Assembly (NCBI GenBank): GCA_934454655.1
Contig: CAKSFK010000006.1
Coordinates: forward strand, 8,018 to 72,017
Direction of reading: 5' to 3'
DNA length: 64,000 bases
Source of the DNA: an uncultured Eubacteriales bacterium
Lineage (GTDB): Bacteria; Bacillota; Clostridia; Oscillospirales; Acutalibacteraceae
Within the stretch, counting starts at the first letter, position 1. Every line of letters begins with the position of its first letter. This document shows positions 54,390 to 62,495 of this stretch, in pieces. The notes beneath the pieces were generated by a model, which was not told the DNA's origin, made no database searches, and worked only from the letters and a program-made list of their open reading frames with translations. Made by a program: the position numbers and the translations under genes.

Positions 54390-57026
54390 TTATTTATCCA
54401 AATTGTACTGTGAACGCTTACGGGTTATTTCCGCCTTCGCAATATCGCTCCATTTTAAAAGAGTGTCTCTTGCGTCCTGACCGTTTGAAACTACATTCCA
54501 ATATGCCTGAGTTATTACTCTCGGAACATAATATCCGCCCGGTATTTCCGGAATATCGTTTATTTTATTCCATTGTTCCATTATTTCGGATTTTGAATTT
54601 CCATCCCACGACATTCTCTGCAACGCCTCAACATTTGCCGTTGCAATACGTCCGGATACACCCAAAATAGTTTCAACATTTTCGGAATATGTATACTGCG
54701 TATCGGCGGAAGTCCACCACTTTAAAAGTTTCCAAACTTTTTCTTTGTTACTGCTGTTTTCCAAAATTGAGCAACCGGTTCCGGTCGATGTCTGTGTATT
54801 GTTTACCGTTCCGTCAGCCTGCACCGCCCCGGGAATTTGGCACATATCCCACTTGCCGTCTATTTCGGGTGCCGCAACCTTTAATGTGATATACATTGTA
54901 TAGTTTGTTACAATAACGGGCATTAAACCAACCCTGAAACGATTATAATAATCGGCTGTTACCGGCAGCTTATAATCCGTGAAGAATCCGCACCACTCGG
55001 CAAAGGTCTTTATAGATGTTTCATCATCAAGATTGGTACTCTTCTTGTCAGCCGTGTAAAGTGAACCGCCGTTTTGCATTAAAAGTGTTGCGAACATATT
55101 TATATCGTTGCTGCCGATTCCTGCCTGAAGATTATTTCTTTGAAGCAGTGCAAGCGTTGTCAGGAATTCATCCCAAGTTTTAGGAATTTCACATCCTAAT
55201 TCTTCAAGAATGTCCTTCCTGTAAAACATCATAGAAAAGCTTTGCGTATCGGGCAATGCATAATATCCGCCTTGATATTCGTAAGGCTCGCAGGCCGTAT
55301 TCATAAAGCGTTCCTTAACATCAGAAAAATCTTCAAATTTTGAAAGATCGCACAGCGCCCCACGCATAGCAAGATTGATAGGCTCACTTCTGGCAAGATT
55401 TAATACACAATCAGGTCCTCTGCCCGAGAGTAAAGCTTGAATAACCGAAGCATCTGTCAGCTTGACACTTACAGGTATACCGGTCTTAACCGTGAAATCG
55501 GTGTTTATAAGATTTTCTATTATCTGAGCCTGATCTCTGCCGGTGTTTATCCACAGTTTCAGTTCTTCGCTATCGGTTTTATTTTCATATGAGTAATCAG
55601 AAGAAAATGACGCCAAAAATTTTCTTACTCCGAAGAATGCCTTTGAAAAAATTCCGGCGGAATTTACGGGCTTTTTACTGCTCGGAGAATAAAGCGCAAT
55701 GTAATCAATATCAAGCGGCATATTCATCATTTCATAAAGACCGGAGCTCAAACTGCAGTACTGTGTATAATAGCTGTTCTTGTATTCGTGCGCCATATAG
55801 GGATTATCAAGCATCGTTTTTATAACAACCGCCAACGAGCGTATTGTAGAAACATTTGACTGTCCCTTGCCGGAAATACTTTCAATATTGTCTTCCACCG
55901 TAGTAAGACCCTCATATATGTTCTCAAGCTGTTCGTTAAATTGCGGTATCTGCTCGAAAAGGTTATAGCTACGTGCATTGTCAACCGTTTCACCGGTTAT
56001 CATAACAATTTTTCGGTATAAACTTCCTACCGAATCAAGTAGCTTTGAAAGTTCTTTTATCGACTCCCCTATTTCTGCCAAGGTTACCGTCATTTCAAGC
56101 GTGTGCCTGCCCTTTTCAAGATATATGCTGACCGGCTCTCCGTTTGAGGACAGTTCATAAAATTTCCATTTTCTTGAGTATTCAAACCGTATTTTTGACG
56201 ATTCTTCAAACATCTGCATTCCATCAACGGTTAAATTTCTGTATGAACTGCTGTTCTCAACAATATTTTGACGGTATTTAAAGCCTATCCGGTAGAGTCC
56301 GTCGCTTTCAGCCTCAAATTCCCAAATAATTTTATCTCCAGGTGTACTCCACGCCGATGATCCTATGTAATTTACAACCTTCTTGGAAGGATTAGACGGA
56401 ATCAAAGCTGCTTCGCTGTTATCGGCTTTAGGGATAATGCTCTTTGAACTTTTATAAACAGCGTCTTCGCCTTGTATATATATGGGAAAACCGCTGTATT
56501 CCGTTTTTTCGGAAAATCCCTCTGCATAATCCTCATATGCTTTACTTTTTGCGGGAACCAAACGACAGTCCTTAACATACACCCTATCGGAAAAATTATT
56601 TACCGTTACCGTGTGCTGTCCGTTATCAAGCGAAGCAATTAAGGAAGAATTGTCATAATTGTCCGAGCTGTAAATATAGTCCTGCAAACAAATTTCTGTT
56701 TGCATTTGTTTCGGAGCAAATTCGTTGCCTTTGTTATCTGTTCTGACACCGCCGTCATTTTTCCAATAGCGCCTGATGAACAAATCGTCTGCTATAACAT
56801 TTCCGTCAATTGAAACATCAAGACCAACCGCAGCATCGCCCTCATCGCCTATAAGATAGGAAAGGTACAAATAATATTGACCGGCATCAGAATTTAAACT
56901 AAATGTGTAACTTTCCTTAAAATCGAAATTTGTTTGTTCCTGACCACTTTCTTCTCCGGAAACGCAAAACACTGTGCTTACAAGAAATACTGACGCAATT
57001 AGAATTGCACTAAATTTTTTCAACAT
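54390..57026 (-). CDS. Solute-binding protein fused to an N-terminal carbohydrate-binding region
   Basis: The 878-residue protein has a signal peptide (FSAILIASVFLVSTVFCVSG), then ~450 residues unlike ordinary binding proteins: beta-rich modules with FYELSSNGEPVSIYLEKGRH and GLYRIGFKYRQN, followed by a helical stretch (~330-440). From about 485 to the end it is a family 1 solute-binding protein (LKLWINTGRDQAQIIENLIN, PDCVLNLARSEPINLAMRGA, MMFYRKDILEELGCEIPKTW). The Cys in TVFC is a poor lipobox because Phe precedes it. ATG 57026 is seven bases after GGAGG. Double the usual length suggests capture and handover of long glycans to importer 1. Confidence 0.85.
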   Translation of the reverse strand: MLKKFSAILIASVFLVSTVFCVSGEESGQEQTNFDFKESYTFSLNSDAGQYYLYLSYLIGDEGDAAVGLDVSIDGNVIADDLFIRRYWKNDGGVRTDNKGNEFAPKQMQTEICLQDYIYSSDNYDNSSLIASLDNGQHTVTVNNFSDRVYVKDCRLVPAKSKAYEDYAEGFSEKTEYSGFPIYIQGEDAVYKSSKSIIPKADNSEAALIPSNPSKKVVNYIGSSAWSTPGDKIIWEFEAESDGLYRIGFKYRQNIVENSSSYRNLTVDGMQMFEESSKIRFEYSRKWKFYELSSNGEPVSIYLEKGRHTLEMTVTLAEIGESIKELSKLLDSVGSLYRKIVMITGETVDNARSYNLFEQIPQFNEQLENIYEGLTTVEDNIESISGKGQSNVSTIRSLAVVIKTMLDNPYMAHEYKNSYYTQYCSLSSGLYEMMNMPLDIDYIALYSPSSKKPVNSAGIFSKAFFGVRKFLASFSSDYSYENKTDSEELKLWINTGRDQAQIIENLINTDFTVKTGIPVSVKLTDASVIQALLSGRGPDCVLNLARSEPINLAMRGALCDLSKFEDFSDVKERFMNTACEPYEYQGGYYALPDTQSFSMMFYRKDILEELGCEIPKTWDEFLTTLALLQRNNLQAGIGSNDINMFATLLMQNGGSLYTADKKSTNLDDETSIKTFAEWCGFFTDYKLPVTADYYNRFRVGLMPVIVTNYTMYITLKVAAPEIDGKWDMCQIPGAVQADGTVNNTQTSTGTGCSILENSSNKEKVWKLLKWWTSADTQYTYSENVETILGVSGRIATANVEALQRMSWDGNSKSEIMEQWNKINDIPEIPGGYYVPRVITQAYWNVVSNGQDARDTLLKWSDIAKAEITRKRSQYNLDK

Positions 57027-57041
57027 CTGCATTCCTCCGCA

Positions 57042-59057
57042 TCAAACTTTTTGTACAACGAAAAATCTTGCCATTTTATCTTTGCTCATTTTTATATGTA
57101 ATTTCCCACTTTCAAGAATAGCATCTGTTTCAAGCAAGGATGGATATATTTCCGCAATGCGTGACGCTTGATATTTTTCACCCAAAGATATAACACACTC
57201 TGAGTTTTCACCATCAATCCGCCATACTGAAAGCAACAGGCATCTTTCGTCATTACTTTCAAGTCCCATATAAAATATGCCCTGATCATTAAGATGGAAA
57301 AAGTCACCCAACCATACGGGGTGCGAATTTATGATTTGCGGACGTATTTCTTTATAAAGCCTTATTGCCTCACTTATTAAATTACAATTCAATCCATCTG
57401 CAAGTTCAATCCGCCCGGATAAGTACATGTTTCCGAGCATTGCCGTCACCATATTAAAGGCGGTTTCTTCACCGTCAGCGGCAGCTATTCGCATAGTCTC
57501 CTTCTCTTCATCTGTAAAGTTCAATAATCTGTTATTATATCTTCTGGGATAGGGTGATGCCCATATTCCGCATTTTTCGGGCTGAATACAAGCCAATGCT
57601 CCGCTAACAATAGCGGGCATATTATAATAAATTTCTTGGTCGCTCACACTTTGAAATTCAAAATGACTGAGTGTTTCGGAATCACAACGCATTGCACCGC
57701 TGCCGCAGTTCTCAATTATCAGACCCGGATGTTTTTTGTGGAGTTCGTCTATGAAGCTTAAGAATGCCCGCGTATTATCTTTAAGGGCTTCACTGAAACA
57801 CAGCTCATCATCAATACCTAAGCCTACTGTTTGATTGTAATCGTTTTTTATCATACAGAGTCCAATATCACACATGCTGTCAACGATATTGAATAAATAT
57901 TTTTTAACTTCGGGGTTTCTGAAATCCAAAAATGCTCTGTCGCCGCCGATAACCTTTCCGTGTCTTTTTAAAAGGAAGTCTTCCTTATAAAGTTTTTCAT
58001 TGCGGCAACAAGCCTCAAATTCAAACCATATTCCAGGTTTCATATTTTTAGATACAATATAATCGAAAATCCCCTTTAGACCATACGGCTCAAAATGTTT
58101 CTCATCAACTATCCATGAGCCAAGTCCGCGTTTATCTGCATAACCGCAATACCAGCCTGCGTCAATGCAAAAATATTCGACACCCATATTTGAGGCGGAG
58201 TCAATAATTGAAATTAAGTCATTAGCTCTCGGCAAAGACCACAATGAGTTCATATAACAGTTATAAGAAACCGGAATAATATCATTTTTAAATCTGTTGA
58301 GGTTAATTGTGCGTTTGCTCGAATTCAGTTCTTTGACAGCATCCGAAAATCCGCCGTCGCACATTCCGCAAATAACGGGAACGGCTTTATATGATTCGCC
58401 GCTTTTTAATTTATAATTCCAACCGTCGCAATTTTCACTTGCGGCGGTATTTTCAATATATATGTATCCGTCGGTTAATTCCTCCGCATAATTTCCTACC
58501 TCAATTTCCCAAGATGCGGGGCTTAACATTTCCGAATAGTAACAACGATTTTCTATTGTATCCTCAGCAATTATCAAGGGATAGTATTTCGCGGTGCTCC
58601 ACGAACCGGATGAGCCTATTCTATAGCTTGAATTATTATTATGAGTTGACACATTATAAATCATAAGCTGTGAAACATCCTGTCGAGCCCATTGAAACTC
58701 GCCTTGCCAACAATTCTTGCAGGTATAAAACCGCAATCGTCCACGCTGCGTCCATCCGCCATTATCAGCAATATTTCTTATAACACCTGAACTGAAATGT
58801 GTAATTATTATCTCATTTTCAGAGCGATTTATAATCTCGTTTGTCAGTTTGACCGTATTATTTGAAACATGGGAAACTTTCATAATAACATCAATTTCGA
58901 ATTCATTATTCACATATCTTAAGGTGTTATTATTTTTACCGTTTAAAAGTTTAAAATCCCTTTCGTTTAAAGATGTGGCTAAAATCGTGTTTTCCAGAAA
59001 TCCGTAATTTTTACCCAAAATTGAAATATTAAAGCCAAACAACACAAATACACCCAT
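57042..59057 (-). CDS. GH36 alpha-galactosidase
   Basis: The enzyme removes terminal alpha-galactose. From ATG 59057 it has 671 residues: an N-terminal beta-supersandwich (VKLTNEIINRSENEIIITHF), a (beta/alpha)8 barrel with NSLWSLPRAND, FCIDAGWY and KPGIWFEFEACC, the nucleophile Asp in MIKNDYNQ (~404), an acid/base Asp in QSVSDQE (~471), and a C-terminal beta domain. The GH36 DAGW and CGSGAMR motifs are clear. The frame stays open to 59222, but its promoter lies inside that stretch, so ATG 59057 is chosen. No signal peptide is convincing, so it is probably cytoplasmic. It is the first gene of the long operon. Confidence 0.88.
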   Translation of the reverse strand: MGVFVLFGFNISILGKNYGFLENTILATSLNERDFKLLNGKNNNTLRYVNNEFEIDVIMKVSHVSNNTVKLTNEIINRSENEIIITHFSSGVIRNIADNGGWTQRGRLRFYTCKNCWQGEFQWARQDVSQLMIYNVSTHNNNSSYRIGSSGSWSTAKYYPLIIAEDTIENRCYYSEMLSPASWEIEVGNYAEELTDGYIYIENTAASENCDGWNYKLKSGESYKAVPVICGMCDGGFSDAVKELNSSKRTINLNRFKNDIIPVSYNCYMNSLWSLPRANDLISIIDSASNMGVEYFCIDAGWYCGYADKRGLGSWIVDEKHFEPYGLKGIFDYIVSKNMKPGIWFEFEACCRNEKLYKEDFLLKRHGKVIGGDRAFLDFRNPEVKKYLFNIVDSMCDIGLCMIKNDYNQTVGLGIDDELCFSEALKDNTRAFLSFIDELHKKHPGLIIENCGSGAMRCDSETLSHFEFQSVSDQEIYYNMPAIVSGALACIQPEKCGIWASPYPRRYNNRLLNFTDEEKETMRIAAADGEETAFNMVTAMLGNMYLSGRIELADGLNCNLISEAIRLYKEIRPQIINSHPVWLGDFFHLNDQGIFYMGLESNDERCLLLSVWRIDGENSECVISLGEKYQASRIAEIYPSLLETDAILESGKLHIKMSKDKMARFFVVQKV

Positions 59058-59081
59058 TTCCAAAGCGTTTATATTAAAGTA

Positions 59082-59111
59082 ATAATAACTAAACACACAC
59101 AGTATAGTCAA
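59082..59111 (-). promoter_or_regulatory. Promoter of the GH36-led glycan-utilisation operon
   Basis: On the minus strand TTGACT (59111-59106) and TATTAT (59087-59082) are 18 bases apart, so transcription starts near 59075, about 18 bases before ATG 59057. The AraC gene is divergent. This may drive up to 20 genes. Confidence 0.65.
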
Positions 59112-59215
59112 TTTACATAAATAAGTATATACCGTGATTGAAAAAATGTAAATATACATAACGCGCTCTTTATATACAAAATCGTTATTTTCCATTATTT
59201 CTCTTTTATTATAAC

Positions 59216-59244
59216 TTGACATTACAGCTTATGTATGTTATAAG
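59216..59244 (+). promoter_or_regulatory. Promoter of the AraC-family regulator gene
   Basis: TTGACA (59216-59221) and TATAAG (59239-59244) are separated by 17 bases. TTATAACTT at 59209-59217 and TTATAAGTT at 59238-59246 form a direct repeat with one mismatch, 29 bases (about three helical turns) apart, covering both hexamers. It could be a site for autoregulation. Confidence 0.75.
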
Positions 59245-59260
59245 TTAAACGGTGATACTA

Positions 59261-60139
59261 ATGAACAGTTTTCAAGGCGCATGGGAAACTCCGGAATACA
59301 GAAAAAGCGTTTCAAATTCCGCTAACGGTTTATATGTGTGTGCAAGCGGTATAGATATTATGCATTCGCTGCAATCAAGTATTATACGAAGCAGACCTCA
59401 CGGACGGGACGATTATCAAATTATTTATATACAGCAGGGGTGTTGCTACTATTTAGACCGCGATAACCGCACGAAAAAAGCGGAGTCCAACTCAATTATA
59501 TTATTTAAGCCGCATGAGCCGCAAATATATCAGTACAAAATGAATGATGAAACCACAGCATACTGGACTCATTTTAACGGTTCAATGGCCGAACAAACGC
59601 TCAAGGTGTTTGATTTTGATTTTAGATGTCATACACTTAAAAGCGCTCCGAAGAAATATATATCCGCTTCCACAAATATTATAGATGAGTTAAGGCAGAA
59701 ACGGCCCGGATATCGTGATATCTGTTCAGCCGAATTATACCGTCTCTTTGCTTACTTGCACAGCTATATATCCATGGAAGCCAGTGGCTTTGAGAATAAA
59801 TATTCTCCCGCAATAGAAATCGTTATAAACGAAATGAATAAAACATATTCCTGTAATTATCCGATTTCTTATTATTCTGATATGTGTGATTTGGAAGAAA
59901 ACTATTTTATTAAACTATTTAAATCTCAGGTTGGAATGACTCCGCATTCGTACATTATTAAATTGAGGTTGGAATCTGCAGCAACGCTTCTTAAAGAGAC
60001 GAATTTAAAAATTGAAAATATTTCTCTGACAGTCGGCTACGAAAACATTTACTATTTTATGAGGATTTTCAAAAAGAATTTCGGTATTTCCGCAGGAGAA
60101 TTTCGAAAACAATCCATAAAGAATTTACCAAAAAAATAA
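59261..60139 (+). CDS. AraC-family transcriptional regulator
   Basis: The 292-residue protein has an N-terminal cupin-like sensing domain (RPHGRDDYQIIYIQQGCCYYL, SIILFKPHEPQIYQY) and a C-terminal pair of helix-turn-helix motifs: PISYYSDMCDLEENYFIKLFK (~205-225) and LKIENISLTVGYENIYYFMR (~251-270), followed by FKKNFGISAGEFRK. It most likely senses a breakdown sugar and activates the divergent GH36 operon, as is usual for such pairs in Clostridia. ATG 59261 is chosen; a GTG at 59252 would coincide with the predicted transcription start. It ends in a shared bidirectional terminator. Confidence 0.92.
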   Translation: MNSFQGAWETPEYRKSVSNSANGLYVCASGIDIMHSLQSSIIRSRPHGRDDYQIIYIQQGCCYYLDRDNRTKKAESNSIILFKPHEPQIYQYKMNDETTAYWTHFNGSMAEQTLKVFDFDFRCHTLKSAPKKYISASTNIIDELRQKRPGYRDICSAELYRLFAYLHSYISMEASGFENKYSPAIEIVINEMNKTYSCNYPISYYSDMCDLEENYFIKLFKSQVGMTPHSYIIKLRLESAATLLKETNLKIENISLTVGYENIYYFMRIFKKNFGISAGEFRKQSIKNLPKK

Positions 60140-60146
60140 TCATGGC

Positions 60147-60194
60147 AAAACGGAAGCTTTATACACTATACCTCGTGTACAAAGCTCCCGTTTT
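60147..60194. terminator. Bidirectional terminator overlapping the 3' end of the GH63-like gene
   Basis: AAAACGGAAGCTTTATACAC (60147-60166) pairs with GTGTACAAAGCTCCCGTTTT (60175-60194) with two mismatches and an 8-base loop, with A and T tracts on the two flanks. It ends the AraC transcript on the plus strand, and its right arm encodes the last codons of the convergent gene. Confidence 0.85.
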
Positions 60195-61404
60195 GTTTCC
60201 ATTCAATCATATTTGCGCATAAAAGATTCCAGCTTTGAAATCCTTGATTGTTAAGCCCTTTGCCGGTTTCGGGATGATAATATTCGTGCATTTCTCCGCA
60301 CTCGACTATATCTTCCCCGAATAGCTTTAAAGTTTTCTCATAAAGATCATTTGCCAACTCGGTGTATCCGTAATTGAGCAGACCTCTAAACACAAAATAA
60401 TTTGATGCTCCCCAAATCGGGCCTAACCAACAAGACGGATTTCCGCTTTTTTTAGGTGCATACATTTTTTCGCATTTTGACAGGGAACGCACTCCGTATC
60501 CCGAATTAAATGTTAATGTATTCAAATAATTTTCATTTACAACCCTTTTAGCCTGTTCTTCATTTGCTAACCCCGCCCAAAGAGCCAAAAATCCGGACCA
60601 AACATCAATTCTTTGTATAAGGGTATTCCAATGTCGCGGGCAGCCGCTATGCATATGTTTTTCGGGGTCTATCGGTAAAAGGTTGAGATCAACACTGTAA
60701 TAAAATCCGTTACGTTCATCATAACAATGCTCGTTAATTGCAATAGCCAAAGCTTTTGCTTTTTTGTTGTATTCGTCTGCCGCAAGGGCATTTTCAAGAT
60801 TTTCAGCAAGCTCTGCCATTGACAAAAGCTCTTTATACATTAAACAGTTGAGATAAATTGAACCGGAGCTTTTTTCCGGTCTGTAGAATGTGCAGGGATC
60901 ATTGTCAACTCCTATTGCCGAATCGTCTATAAAAAAGTACAGACCGCTTTCATGCTTGCAGTATTTTTCATAATAACCGAGAAATTTCTCAAATACCGAA
61001 AACAGCGGTTTCAACCATGAATAATCATTATGCAATTCAGCAATAAACAGTGCATGTTGAATTAAAACCGGCTTGCTGCAATTTGTAATTATTCCGTCTG
61101 AATTATTCGGAAAAGCAAATTTGTCTGTTATTACTATCGGTATACGTCCTGTTTCAGCGTCACACCGATCGGCAAAATCCTCTATACAACCTTTTTGATA
61201 TTCGAAAAGCGCGTCAAGTGTATTTTCTTTAATTGCAACCTGAGAAACAGCGACATCCGTAAGCCAAGAGTCCCAATCCCAAAGTTGTTGTTGATAGCCT
61301 GTCCCGGGAACGATGAACTTATGCTTAAGTATGCCGGAAGGTTCCCGAAGAATTTTGTTATAATTATCCTTAATATAGTTATATACTATTTTCTCATAAC
61401 ACAT
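60166..61404 (-). CDS. GH63/trehalase-like (alpha/alpha)6-barrel glycosidase
   Basis: The 412-residue cytoplasmic protein has motifs of the GH63/GH37-like barrel: QQLWDWDSWLTDVAVSQ (~38-54), GRIPIVITD, LFIAELHNDYSWL, the Asp-rich IDVWSGFLALWAGLA (~256-270), NPSCWLGPIWGASNYFVF (~312-330) and a late Glu pair in CGEMHEYYHPETGKG (~370). Mannosylglycerate-hydrolase and alpha-glucosidase-type members share this compact single-domain size. Exact substrate is not inferable. It is transcribed alone on the minus strand from an AT-rich promoter, toward the AraC gene. Confidence 0.8.
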   Translation of the reverse strand: MCYEKIVYNYIKDNYNKILREPSGILKHKFIVPGTGYQQQLWDWDSWLTDVAVSQVAIKENTLDALFEYQKGCIEDFADRCDAETGRIPIVITDKFAFPNNSDGIITNCSKPVLIQHALFIAELHNDYSWLKPLFSVFEKFLGYYEKYCKHESGLYFFIDDSAIGVDNDPCTFYRPEKSSGSIYLNCLMYKELLSMAELAENLENALAADEYNKKAKALAIAINEHCYDERNGFYYSVDLNLLPIDPEKHMHSGCPRHWNTLIQRIDVWSGFLALWAGLANEEQAKRVVNENYLNTLTFNSGYGVRSLSKCEKMYAPKKSGNPSCWLGPIWGASNYFVFRGLLNYGYTELANDLYEKTLKLFGEDIVECGEMHEYYHPETGKGLNNQGFQSWNLLCANMIEWKQNGSFVHEV

Positions 61405-61436
61405 TAAACATCTTCCCTTTTAACTTAATAATATAT

Positions 61437-61464
61437 ATATTACCATATTAAATTTAATTGTAAA
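61437..61464 (-). promoter_or_regulatory. Probable promoter of the GH63-like gene
   Basis: On the minus strand TTTACA (61464-61459) and TAATAT (61442-61437) are 16 bases apart in an AT-rich stretch, about 33 bases before ATG 61404. AT richness raises the chance of a coincidental match. Confidence 0.5.
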
Positions 61465-61499
61465 TGTTTATAATAGTTATTTTATGCTTGAAATAGTTT

Positions 61500-61890
61500 T
61501 CAATTAAATCACAATTCAAAATCAAATTTCAGTTAAACGCTTATTATTTCACCTACCAACCTTTGCATTTCTTTGAGTGTGTGCTTGTTCTCTGTTCCAT
61601 GCGGCTTTTTTCCGACTCGTGTAAACAGAAGCACATATTACAAATGTCTGCACCTTTCTCCGCCCGTAAGAAAGCTTGAAAACAGATCTGTTCGCGCTGC
61701 CGTTCTTGAGCTCCATGCCAAAACCGACAAGCGTTTGGGAAACCGTAAAATCAAAGATTGTCTTAAGCATAAGTCAAGACGTACCCGATAAGGTAGCTAA
61801 AATCATCGGAAATAAAGTCTTAGTGACCTGTGTATTCACTTTTCAAAGTACAAATAAAAGGCTTCCGATTTTGCGGTTCGGAATTAACCC
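61500..61890. other. Unassigned, probably decayed sequence
   Basis: Only short open frames exist on either strand (about 70-77 codons), none with a good ribosome binding site or a recognised motif. The longest plus frame (61676-61909) ends VLVTCVFTFQSTNKRLPI and then GINPFSSLK, and stops within a terminator-like hairpin, which hints at the 3' end of a lost gene. No RNA gene was recognised. Confidence 0.4.
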
Positions 61891-61925
61891 CTTCTCTTCT
61901 TTGAAATAAGAGAGCGTTTTTTTTT
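61891..61925 (+). terminator. Terminator-like hairpin with T9 run
   Basis: TCTCTT (61893-61898) pairs with AAGAGA (61908-61913) across a 9-base loop, followed by nine T residues (61917-61925). The stem is short. It is probably left over from a decayed upstream gene. Confidence 0.5.
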
Positions 61926-62067
61926 GGGTTAGAATTTCTTAAAAATTTTTTAGAACGCAAAAAAACTGCCTATTTCCCTCAAATCAGAGGTCAATAGACG
62001 GCGGGTAGAAATTTTTGTATTTATGATATATAATATGTAATATGGCTTAATTACTAATTATTTCTGT

Positions 62068-62086
62068 ATGATACTAATCGTATCAT
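62068..62086. other. Palindromic operator-like site
   Basis: ATGATAC (62068-62074) and GTATCAT (62080-62086) form a perfect 7-bp inverted repeat with a 5-base centre. It lies about 85 bases before the PAP2-like remnant, in a gap with no gene, and may be an orphan repressor operator. No regulator can be named. Confidence 0.5.
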
Positions 62087-62170
62087 CAATGTGAAAGGGC
62101 TTTTCTTTCTATTTTTTCTGTTGAAAGCTAACATATTATCAGCAAATGCAATGCAGAAAGGAAAATAGAA

Positions 62171-62393
62171 ATGAAACAAAAAGAAAAAAACTTTAAGAGC
62201 GGGACCTATCTCTCTGATTTTATTTGGATTACGGACTGCCTTGTTTCAATTCGTTGATGTACAGTCGATAGGTCCTAAAGGAACAAATATCGGTTTTGCA
62301 ACCCTCAATAGTTGGTTTCATAATTTGACCGGTGTAAATATGACCATCTACAATATCACGGACCGGATACTCTGCACTTTTTTCAAAGAATGA
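62171..62393 (+). pseudogene. Fragment of a PAP2-like membrane phosphatase gene
   Basis: An ATG at 62171 opens MKQKEKNFKSGTYLSDF but soon ends. In the neighbouring frame, from 62223, the translation reads FGLRTALFQFVDVQSIGPKG, then GFATLNSWFHNLTGVNMTIY and NITDR, ending at a TGA at 62391. This matches the N-terminal extracytoplasmic region of a PAP2-family protein common in Clostridia (DVQPIGP and LTGVHMTLY-type motifs). The frameshift and loss of all catalytic and later membrane segments make it a remnant. Recognition is from remembered family sequence. Confidence 0.65.
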
Positions 62394-62495
62394 ACGCCTT
62401 AATGCAATCTTAATACAGCATACCGGATCATTACACCTTTTTTTTATATTCCAAGGTATACTCTATATAAACAAGCAGAAACAGGAGAAGTATAT

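Noticed and set aside
17635..59057. A cohesin-bearing scaffoldin in the locus
   Set aside because: None of the large secreted proteins shows cohesin motifs; the repeated sandwiches carry the CBM-like YLEFGTT/YIDNI signature instead.
61549..61791. Overlapping 70-73 codon frames on both strands
   Set aside because: They lack ribosome binding sites and family motifs; treated as part of decayed sequence.
62393..62495. A c-di-AMP (ydaO-type) riboswitch before ktrB
   Set aside because: Only about 100 bases are available, the required conserved pseudo-symmetric stems were not seen, and there is no clear terminator before the gene.
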